From Arcobacter iocasae (GTDB lineage: Bacteria > Campylobacterota > Campylobacteria > Campylobacterales > Arcobacteraceae): a stretch of 64,000 nt of DNA. A program made the translations under genes and the position numbers. A model generated the notes under the pieces. That model was not told the DNA's origin. It worked only from the letters and a program-made list of their open reading frames with translations, and did no database searches. Within the stretch, counting starts at the first letter, position 1. The number at the start of each line of letters is the position of its first letter. Location: the NCBI RefSeq assembly GCF_042214795.1, contig NZ_CP090177.1, positions 2,108,001-2,172,000 on the forward strand. Reading direction: 5' to 3'. Shown piece by piece: positions 17,963 through 25,383 of this stretch.

Positions 17963-18946
17963 TCATAAATATCTTTTATATCTTTCTTCATCATATTTTT
18001 CGTTATTTTTATAAATACTATGTGCGATTACTACTATTTTTCTCATAACTGCTATTTGTGCTACAGTGGTATGTTTACCATTCTCTTTTAATCTATTATA
18101 AAACCTTTTTAATTCTTCATTATATTGTGTTGCATTTAGACTTGCCATAAATAATACACTTCTACATAGTTTTGAACCAGCTTTTGATATTCTTGTTTTA
18201 CCTTTTATTGATGTTCCAGATGTTTTTTCTATTGGATCTAATCCTGCTAGGGATATTATCTCTTTTTGGTTTGCATTAGAATATTGTATAAAATGATGCA
18301 ATAATACTATTGCTGATACTTCTCCTACACTTTTTATACTTTGTATATTAATAAATGCTTCTTGAAGTTTTTCATCTTTTGCTATTACTTTTTTTATTTC
18401 AAGCAGTATCTCTTTTTCTTTTTGTTCTAAAAGCTTTATCTCTTTTTTTATTCTTTGTATTAATTTACTTATACCATCTTTTGCAATTAAAGATTCCAAA
18501 TGATTTTTATTTTGTGATTTTTGTTTAATTAAAAATTGATAGTAAGTTATTAACTCTTTTATCTCTTCTATTTCTTGTCTTATTACTGGTACTTTAATTT
18601 GTTCTTTTGAGGCAGTTACTATCATTTGAGATAACATTCGGGCATCATTTACATCATTCTTATTTCTTTGTCCTATTGCTTTACTAAAATTTGAACTTTG
18701 TTTAGGATTTACAATAAAGCATTTAATATTTTTATTTGCTGCAAACTTTTTTATAACAGAAGAATAATTCCCTGTTGGTTCATAAACAAATACTAATTTA
18801 TCGATATCTTTTTTATATTGTTTCTTTAACTTAGAATACAAACTTTTTAATGATTTTATATTATTCTCAATAACCAAATCTAAATCATTATATGGAACAT
18901 ACACATTGATTGTTGACTTACTAATATCTAATCCGATAGAATACAT
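17963..18946 (-). CDS. IS110-family DEDD transposase (RNA-guided recombinase class)
   Basis: 327 aa. The N-terminal RuvC-like domain has the DEDD residues D7 (GLDISKST), E56 (YEPTGNY), D98 and D101 (NDVNDARML). A coiled region (about 125-195) follows, then the Transposase_20 domain with a helix-hairpin-helix (IQSIKSVGEVSAIVLL) and the serine-containing KTSGTSIKGKTRISKAGSKL (S243 or S246 would be the catalytic serine). All expected parts are present and the frame is intact, so it may be active. The spacer upstream of the ATG is structured (next entry). Members of this family insert using a bridge RNA made from the element's end. Confidence 0.93.
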   Translation of the reverse strand: MYSIGLDISKSTINVYVPYNDLDLVIENNIKSLKSLYSKLKKQYKKDIDKLVFVYEPTGNYSSVIKKFAANKNIKCFIVNPKQSSNFSKAIGQRNKNDVNDARMLSQMIVTASKEQIKVPVIRQEIEEIKELITYYQFLIKQKSQNKNHLESLIAKDGISKLIQRIKKEIKLLEQKEKEILLEIKKVIAKDEKLQEAFINIQSIKSVGEVSAIVLLHHFIQYSNANQKEIISLAGLDPIEKTSGTSIKGKTRISKAGSKLCRSVLFMASLNATQYNEELKRFYNRLKENGKHTTVAQIAVMRKIVVIAHSIYKNNEKYDEERYKRYL

Positions 18947-18973
18947 ATCTGGAACCTTTATTTTAGAATAAAG

Positions 18974-19057
18974 AGTTCGTTAGGGTAGGATTTCTCCTAC
19001 CTGATTTGTCATACATATTTCGGACTCGTAAATTCGAACTAGATTATTACTGTTCTT
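18974..19057 (-). ncRNA. candidate IS110 bridge RNA
   Basis: On the minus strand, just upstream of the transposase ATG, an outer 6-bp stem AGTTCG/CGAACT (19035-19040 with 18974-18979) encloses a perfect 7-bp hairpin GGTAGGA-GAAA-TCCTACC (18984-19001) with a GNRA tetraloop. A structured, non-coding stretch in this position is what IS110 elements use for the bridge RNA that pairs with target and donor DNA. Guide loops were not assigned and the RNA ends are unknown. The spacer 19066-19211 beyond it is AT-rich and shows nothing further. Confidence 0.4.
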
Positions 19058-19211
19058 GTTGCCACTCAAACTTTTAATATGACTATCTGACTTCAAATCA
19101 AGATGATTATTTTTTAATCTCTTTCGCCGTAGTTCGATATATCATTTAACAAACTCCATGAAAATATATTATCTATATCTCCATTAATTTTATTATACGA
19201 GCCGTAGTTGC

Positions 19212-19252
19212 TTTTGCTTACTTTTCGTCAATACAAAAGTAAGAAAGCGAAG
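19212..19252 (-). repeat. dispersed hairpin repeat, copy B (reverse orientation)
   Basis: On the minus strand it reads CTTCGCTTTCTTACTTTTG, then a loop, then AAAAGTAAGCAAAA, the same layout as copy A at 17499-17540 with a 9-bp stem (19217-19225/19235-19243). Copies A and B lie in opposite orientation on either side of the insertion sequence. The remaining spacer to 19415 is AT-rich with no gene. Confidence 0.6.
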
Positions 19253-19415
19253 AACTTGTTCTTCAAGAGAGATTTATATATAAATTTTAGAATTATTCTA
19301 TTTATTCATAAATAAATAAAAAAAATTTAAATACACAACTATCTTCTAATTTTAAGAACATTTAATATAAAATGAATATTAAATAAATAGTTTTGAAAAT
19401 TTATAGGATATATAT

Positions 19416-20333
19416 ATGGATATAGATGTTGAATCAACTAAGATAAATACAAAATATCAAATTCATTATTACTTTATTGATGATTCACATTCAATGAATG
19501 CATTAGTTAGGAATAAAGCTGAGAAAGATTTCCTTGAAGCTATAAGTAATATTGCTGAACTGTTAGAAATTAATTCATTATCAATTGATACAGAGGCATA
19601 TAATGAAGGTGGATTAAAAGAAAATTTGTTGATTACAGGTTTTGTTGCAACTATAGGTTTTTTATCTCCTTCAATTAATAATCTAATTTCATATTATTTT
19701 ACCAATGAACATATATTTAAAGAAGAACAAATAAAAAATTTAAGATTAGATTCTAAGTTAAAAGAAATTGAAATAGAAGAAAAATTATCAAAAATAAATG
19801 AGAATAAAACAGTAATAAGAAATGTATCGAACTTTTACACAAAAGTTAATGGATATGAAAAAATTAGAGAAATAGGTTTTTTTAATTTTACTACTAAACA
19901 AGAAATAAAAATTGAGAAAAAGTATTTTAAAGATTTTATATTAGAGGATAAAACTACAATAGAGGTAGATGAAGTTGCTGAAATAAGTATTATTTCTCCA
20001 GTACTTAATATGGGGACATATAAATGGAAAGGTTTATATAAAGGAGTTGAAATAAGTTTTAGTATGGGTGATACTAAATTTAAAACTGATGTATTAAATA
20101 AAAAATATAAATTTTCAAATGGAAGCTTTATTCTCTGTGTTCTACAAATTACAACAAAATTTGATGAAGATGGTGAAATCATAAATAAACCTCATTATTC
20201 TGTGTCAAGTGTATTAGTTGTAAATGATAGTATTGGAGATAATAGAATTACAACAAGAGGATATAAAAGAAAAAAAATGCAAAGAAATAATTTACAAGCT
20301 AGTTTATTTGATGAATTAAAAGATAAAAATTAG
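19416..20333 (+). CDS. unrecognised 305-aa protein with one hydrophobic segment
   Basis: I do not recognise the family with confidence. The N-terminal part has YYFIDDSHSMNALVRNKAEKD and an acidic NEGGLKEN; a hydrophobic stretch (about 71-95, LLITGFVATIGFLSPSINNL) could be a membrane segment; a charged helical stretch follows (about 98-135). The C-terminal half is rich in beta-type sequence, and the tail is basic (YKRKKMQRNN), ending LQASLFDELKDKN. The tail holds QASLF (294-298), which resembles a beta-clamp binding motif; this may be chance. It is a single gene next to an insertion sequence and dispersed repeats, so a horizontally moved accessory gene is plausible. Translation starts at ATG after a weak AGGA. 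Confidence 0.75.
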   Translation: MDIDVESTKINTKYQIHYYFIDDSHSMNALVRNKAEKDFLEAISNIAELLEINSLSIDTEAYNEGGLKENLLITGFVATIGFLSPSINNLISYYFTNEHIFKEEQIKNLRLDSKLKEIEIEEKLSKINENKTVIRNVSNFYTKVNGYEKIREIGFFNFTTKQEIKIEKKYFKDFILEDKTTIEVDEVAEISIISPVLNMGTYKWKGLYKGVEISFSMGDTKFKTDVLNKKYKFSNGSFILCVLQITTKFDEDGEIINKPHYSVSSVLVVNDSIGDNRITTRGYKRKKMQRNNLQASLFDELKDKN

Positions 20334-20379
20334 ATAAAGAATTTTAAATTAAAAATTATGAATGAGAAGAAATAGTTTA

Positions 20380-21288
20380 CTATTTCAACTCAAAAGGCGT
20401 TTCTTGATAAACAAAATAATTCAACCAATTAGCAAATAATAAATGAGCAGTTGAACGCCATTTTACTTTTGGGTCTTGTTTAGGGTCATTATTTTTAAAA
20501 TAGTTTTTAGGCACATCTATCTCAAGTCCTTTTTCTACATCTCTTAAATACTCTTTTTGTAAAGAATCAAAATCATACTCCACATGTCCACTCATAAATA
20601 CATGTTTCCTATCCTTTGAAGCCACTAAACAAACACCTGAATCTTCTGAATATAAAAGAAGGTCTAAATCAGCTACTTTGTCTATATCTTCTTTTAAAAC
20701 AGTTGTATATCTTGAGTGTGGAATATAAGCTTCATCATCAAAACCTCTTAAAAGAGGGTTTGTTTTATTAAATAAGTCATGTTCAAAAACACCAAAAGTC
20801 TTTTTATCTTGTTCATATTTTGGAATCCCATGGTGATAATAAAGTCCTGCTTGTGAACCCCAACAAATATGCAAAGTCGAAGTTATATTTGTCTTTGAGT
20901 ATTCCATGATTTGAGTTAACTCTTCCCAATAAGAAACTTCTTCAAAAGGCATAGTTTCTATTGGAGCACCTGTTATTATTAGTCCATCAAAATTGTGCTC
21001 TTTTATTTCATCAAAGGTTTTATAAAAACTTTCTAAATGATCTTCAGATGTATTCTTAGACTGATAAGTTGCAGTTTTCAAAAGAGTAATCTCTGTTTGT
21101 AGAGGAGTATTACCTAAAAGTCTTAACAACTGAGTTTCTGTTTCTACTTTATTTGGCATCAAATTTAATATTAGAATTTTTAGAGGTCGAATATCTTGTT
21201 TCATAGCTTTTTTATCATTCATGATAAAAATATTCTCTTTTTGTAAAATTTTAACAGCAGGGAGTTTTCTAGGAATAACAATAGGCAT
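20380..21288 (-). CDS. metA: homoserine O-acyltransferase (MetA family, probably acetyl-specific)
   Basis: 302 aa, full length. The enzyme acylates the hydroxyl of L-homoserine in methionine biosynthesis. The catalytic cysteine is C142 (HICWGSQAG), with H235 and E237 (SGHVEYD) completing the site. Position 111 is glutamate (TGAPIETMPF). In this family E111 goes with acetyl-CoA and G111 with succinyl-CoA, so homoserine O-acetyltransferase is the better prediction despite the MetA name. It is a single gene, convergent with the orphan gene at 19416. A short GAAATAG/CTATTTC hairpin overlaps its stop. The 147-bp upstream spacer shows no SAM riboswitch that I can recognise. Confidence 0.95.
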   Translation of the reverse strand: MPIVIPRKLPAVKILQKENIFIMNDKKAMKQDIRPLKILILNLMPNKVETETQLLRLLGNTPLQTEITLLKTATYQSKNTSEDHLESFYKTFDEIKEHNFDGLIITGAPIETMPFEEVSYWEELTQIMEYSKTNITSTLHICWGSQAGLYYHHGIPKYEQDKKTFGVFEHDLFNKTNPLLRGFDDEAYIPHSRYTTVLKEDIDKVADLDLLLYSEDSGVCLVASKDRKHVFMSGHVEYDFDSLQKEYLRDVEKGLEIDVPKNYFKNNDPKQDPKVKWRSTAHLLFANWLNYFVYQETPFELK

Positions 21289-21435
21289 ATTAACCTCCTT
21301 AATAATTTTTGGAAATTATAACATTAAAGTAATAAAAAGTGCAGTTTAGATTATCTTTAAAAGATAGAATAAAATAGTTTTTATGTATCAATATGCTAGA
21401 ATAGAATTCAATTTATTAACAAAAAAGGACAAAGC

Positions 21436-22209
21436 TTGCCATACTTAAAAAACATAGTATTAGCCCTAGTTACAGTAGCATTTTTTAGTGGATGTGTTTC
21501 TATAAAAAAAGAGAATGTTCAAGAGATGTTTCAATCAAATAATGCAGTTGAAATAAAAAATGATTATAAAAAAATCACTAGATTGGTAATTAGTTTAAAA
21601 GAAAAACTTGATAAACGAAATCCAAAAGCTTATGATGAAGATTTAGCAAGTAGTATTTATACAGAGATTGATAGTTTAGAAGATAATATAAACTTAAGAT
21701 TTAAAAACAATAAAGTAGGTTCTTACAAAAGTTATTTACAAATCGCTTTTAGTAAAGATGATATAAAAAATAGAAATGATTTTTTGATACTTGGTTTATA
21801 TAAAAATATTTATGATGCTTATGATATCTCAAGTAGTTATAAAATAACTGCTTTTTCATATGATAAAGAGAAGCTTTTAAAGCTTTACAAAAATTTACAA
21901 ATATTAGCTTGGAAAATTAAAGTTGAAAAAGACTTAAGTGATAATTATCTCTTTTTAACTTGGCAAAATAATTGGCAAATAGAATTAGAAAAAAAAGTTA
22001 AAGCTGGCCTAAAACCAACTTGGAAAGATTTTGAAAATCTAGCTTATATTAAAAATGGAGAAGAGAGTATTTTTGGATATTCAAATTTATCATTTGAACA
22101 TATTATTTTACAAATGAAAGCTAGAGTAGGTACTACTTTAGAGAGACTTGGAACGGAACCTACACAAATGAGTTTAAATACTATAAAATCTCTTTTTATC
22201 TTTTTATAG
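21436..22209 (+). CDS. putative lipoprotein, unknown function
   Basis: 257 aa with a TTG start, supported by AAAGGA about 8 nt upstream; no in-frame ATG fits the signal peptide. The N-terminus is a signal peptide ending in FFSGC, a lipobox-like site, so it is probably a membrane-anchored lipoprotein. The mature part is helical and lysine-rich (SLKEKLDKRNPKAYDEDLAS). I do not recognise a domain. It is convergent with the RND permease at 22212, with only 2 bp between the two stops. Confidence 0.75.
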   Translation: MPYLKNIVLALVTVAFFSGCVSIKKENVQEMFQSNNAVEIKNDYKKITRLVISLKEKLDKRNPKAYDEDLASSIYTEIDSLEDNINLRFKNNKVGSYKSYLQIAFSKDDIKNRNDFLILGLYKNIYDAYDISSSYKITAFSYDKEKLLKLYKNLQILAWKIKVEKDLSDNYLFLTWQNNWQIELEKKVKAGLKPTWKDFENLAYIKNGEESIFGYSNLSFEHIILQMKARVGTTLERLGTEPTQMSLNTIKSLFIFL

Positions 22210-22211
22210 GA

Positions 22212-25200
22212 TTAAAAACTCTTTCTTAGTTTGTGTGTAATCGTAAATAAAACTGGTAGATAAATAAGGTTTAAAATAGTTCCCCATAAAAGCCCAAAGC
22301 CAAGTCCTATGGCTATGGGTTGGAATATAACTGCTTGTCCTGATGGGAAAAATATAAGTGAACTCATACCTATTAGTGTTGTAATTGTTGTGATAAAAAT
22401 TGGTCTAAATCTTTTTGTTGCTCTAGAAAAAATCTCATCTATATTTTTTGCCTTTTTTAAATATGTCATCATAATAATTCCATCATTTATAACAACTCCT
22501 GCTAATCCAAGAGCTCCAATTAGTGAAGGCATAGAAAGATTTAAACCCATAATTTGATGACCAATTAGAACCCCTAATAAAGAGAAAGGGATAACACTCA
22601 TCAAAATAAAAGTTTCCCTAAAAGAGTTAAATAAGTACAACATTGACAACATAATTAAAACAAAAGTTAATGCAGAAGCAAATAACATATCACTTCTTAA
22701 GCTTGCTTGTTTCTCAGCTTCACCTTTTAAAACTAGTTTAATACCCTCATTTTTAAATTTATCTAAAAGAGGTTTTATCTTTTCTAAGGCTTCACTTGCT
22801 GTTAAAATTTCTGGGTCAACATTTGCATAAACATAAAAATTCTTTTCTCCATCTTCTTTTATAAGTTGCTCAAAGCCTTTTTTGATATTGAAATCTGCTA
22901 CTTCATATAAACTAACAAAAGTACCATCGCTTAATGGAATTTGAGTATTCTTAAATGCTTCAAAATCATCTTTATTTAGGCTTTGGATTTTTATGTCAAG
23001 CATATCTGTTGTATCAAAACTCACAGCTTTTTTCTTTAAAAGATAAAGATTAGACAAATATGAACCAAGACTTGACTCATCCAATCCAAGGTATTCCCCA
23101 TAAGTATTTACTTTTAGTTTTATTTCATCTATTCCAAACTTAAGAGTATTTGTCGTATTTTTTATACCATTTAAGTGTTGAAGGGTATTTTGTAGTTTAT
23201 TGACTGCTTTTATTATCTTTTTATTGTCATTTGAAATAAGTCCAATTTTAATATCAGATTTTACAGGGCCTACTCTTCTTTCTAAAACTGATATCTCTGA
23301 GAGTTTATATTTAGACTTGTAATCTTGTTTTATCAAGAATTGTTTTAACTGTTTTGCTATCTCTTTTGATTTTAATTCTCTTGTTCTATTTTTGTCATCA
23401 TAATAAAAACTCAAATATGGAGTTACATATTTATCCAAAAAGTTTGCTTCTTTGGGTTTTTGAAGTTCCAGTGTCATATACATAACATAAGGGAACCTTT
23501 CTGTATTACTTGCGGTATCTCTTCTATATCCGGCAACTGAATCAATACTTTTAATATAATAGACATCTTTTTTAGCTATCAAATCTTTTTCAATAGCTTG
23601 TACTATTTTAAAGGCATCTTCAAGTTTTGTATTTTGGTTAGCTTTGATTGTTATTTTTACATCTGTAGCATCAAATTTTGGAAACATCTGAAACTTTGAG
23701 TTTTTTGCAATAAGATAAGTGCAAAGAGGTACAAGGATAATAAAAATAGTTAAAAATGTTTTTTTCCAATCCATAAAAAAATGAAGAGTTTTATTATAAA
23801 GAACATTTACTCTTTCCCAAGAAGTAACCTTTGAATCACTTTTAAGAGTATGTGCTGCATGTATTGGTAAGAATAAAAATGATTCTATTAATGAGGCAAC
23901 AACTAATGCAGAAAGGGCTATGGGAATAAGTTTCATAACTTCACCCAAGGTTCCACTTATCATTAAAATTGGCAAAAATGAAAATAGTGTTGTGATAGAA
24001 GCAATGGTTACAGGTTCGACCATCTCTTTTGCCCCTAATACTGCTGCTTCTTTTGGAGCATATCCTTCTTCAATATATTGTTGAATATTTTCACTTACAA
24101 CAATTGCATCATCAACAACTATACCAATGGCTATCAAAACTCCAACAAGAGAAATCATGTTTATTGAATAACCAGATAAATAGATATATAAAGCTGCCAT
24201 TACAAATGAAGTTGGTATCCCAAGGGCAATAATAAATGACATTCGAGCATTGATTAGAAGCATAACTATTATTGTAATTAAAATAATACCAAGCATGATA
24301 TTTGAAACAACAATATTTAGTCTATCTCGGATTCTTTCACTATTATCATCTGCTATTATAATACTTACATCTTTATTTTGTTTATTTAGTTTTGGTAAAA
24401 GTTTTTCAATATTTTTTGTTATAACTAAAGCATCTGCTGTATCGTTTTGTTCTACTTTTAAAGATAGAGCGTTTTTGCCATTAAAAGAGTAAAGAGTTGA
24501 AGAGTCTTCATATTTCTTTTTTATAGTTGCAATATCACTTAAATAAACTGTTTGATTACCTATTCTTATAACACTTTTTGCAAATTCTTGGGCATCTTTT
24601 GCACCGTTGTATGTTGATATATAGTAGTGTTTTTTTCCTTCTATTTTGCCTATTGGAAAAATATATGAAAGTGTTGATATTGCATTGAAGATTTCTGTTT
24701 TATTTAATCCAAGAGCTTCTATTTTTTGATCATCTAGTGATATTTCATAAAATTTATCAGAATCTCCAAATATGGTGATTTCATTTATACCACTTATTGT
24801 CATTAACTGACTTTTAATATCATCAGCTAAAGGTTTTAATTGATCAAGAGTGTATTTAGAAGAGGTTAATGAAATATCTAATAGTGTTCTAGTTCTATCC
24901 ACTACTTTAACAGTGGGTTCATCCATATCAGAGGGAAGATCTTTTTTTACAGAGGTAATTATATCTTTTACTTTATCTGATTCATTGTATCTATCTTTTC
25001 CTTTTTTTAATTCTAATATAATAGAGAATTTACCAGGACTAATAACAGTAGTTATTGTATCAACACTATCAAGATTTTTTAGGTCATCTTCAATTTCATT
25101 TACAACCATTTTATCAAGAATGTCAACAGAAGCCCCTGTATAAGAGCCACTTATTGAAATCATTTCAAGTTCAAAGGTAGGAAAAATTTCTTTTGGAGTT

Positions 25201-25298
25201 TTATTATATGCCCATATTCCAATTGCAAAAATCATGAAAAAAAGAGTGTAGTTTATTCTTGAATTTTCTACAAAAAACTTTAAAATTTTTTCAAACAT
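22212..25298 (-). CDS. RND-family efflux permease (full length)
   Basis: 1028 aa, single chain, 12 membrane segments expected. N-terminal INYTLFFMIFAIGIWAYNKTPKEIFP, a TM4 segment with IAIGIVVDDAIVVSENI (paired aspartates of the proton relay), two large periplasmic loops, and TM10 with GVVINDGIIMMTYLKKAK. It contrasts with the split permease at 14278-17468. It lies 85 bp after lapD on the same strand, without adaptor or outer-membrane channel beside it. Drug, metal or lipid substrates are all possible; the sequence does not decide. Confidence 0.93.
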   Translation of the reverse strand: MFEKILKFFVENSRINYTLFFMIFAIGIWAYNKTPKEIFPTFELEMISISGSYTGASVDILDKMVVNEIEDDLKNLDSVDTITTVISPGKFSIILELKKGKDRYNESDKVKDIITSVKKDLPSDMDEPTVKVVDRTRTLLDISLTSSKYTLDQLKPLADDIKSQLMTISGINEITIFGDSDKFYEISLDDQKIEALGLNKTEIFNAISTLSYIFPIGKIEGKKHYYISTYNGAKDAQEFAKSVIRIGNQTVYLSDIATIKKKYEDSSTLYSFNGKNALSLKVEQNDTADALVITKNIEKLLPKLNKQNKDVSIIIADDNSERIRDRLNIVVSNIMLGIILITIIVMLLINARMSFIIALGIPTSFVMAALYIYLSGYSINMISLVGVLIAIGIVVDDAIVVSENIQQYIEEGYAPKEAAVLGAKEMVEPVTIASITTLFSFLPILMISGTLGEVMKLIPIALSALVVASLIESFLFLPIHAAHTLKSDSKVTSWERVNVLYNKTLHFFMDWKKTFLTIFIILVPLCTYLIAKNSKFQMFPKFDATDVKITIKANQNTKLEDAFKIVQAIEKDLIAKKDVYYIKSIDSVAGYRRDTASNTERFPYVMYMTLELQKPKEANFLDKYVTPYLSFYYDDKNRTRELKSKEIAKQLKQFLIKQDYKSKYKLSEISVLERRVGPVKSDIKIGLISNDNKKIIKAVNKLQNTLQHLNGIKNTTNTLKFGIDEIKLKVNTYGEYLGLDESSLGSYLSNLYLLKKKAVSFDTTDMLDIKIQSLNKDDFEAFKNTQIPLSDGTFVSLYEVADFNIKKGFEQLIKEDGEKNFYVYANVDPEILTASEALEKIKPLLDKFKNEGIKLVLKGEAEKQASLRSDMLFASALTFVLIMLSMLYLFNSFRETFILMSVIPFSLLGVLIGHQIMGLNLSMPSLIGALGLAGVVINDGIIMMTYLKKAKNIDEIFSRATKRFRPIFITTITTLIGMSSLIFFPSGQAVIFQPIAIGLGFGLLWGTILNLIYLPVLFTITHKLRKSF

Positions 25299-25383
25299 AT
25301 TTTGCCTAAGTTTAGTATTTATATGAAATTATAGATAGTAATTATTAATTTTTGATTAATAATTACTAATATTATAAGTTTTT

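Larger units (their letters stand above)
17926..19065 (-). mobile_element. IS110-family insertion sequence (boundaries tentative)
   Basis: The transposase gene at 17963-18946 is intact. The octamer GTTGCCAC occurs on the plus strand at 17926-17933 and again, same orientation, at 19058-19065, bracketing the gene. If these are the two crossover sites, the element is about 1.13 kb, with about 30 nt beyond the stop codon and about 110 nt before the start, typical of IS110 elements that carry a bridge RNA upstream of the gene. IS110 elements lack terminal inverted repeats, and none is seen here. The ends are inferred from this direct repeat only. Confidence 0.5.

Noticed and set aside
17851..18048. 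65-aa plus-strand ORF running into the transposase 3' end
   Set aside because: It crosses the probable end of the insertion sequence and lies antisense to the transposase; its second half is only the mirror of that gene.
21289..21435. SAM riboswitch upstream of metA
   Set aside because: The spacer is AT-rich without the conserved stems or a terminator hairpin before metA.
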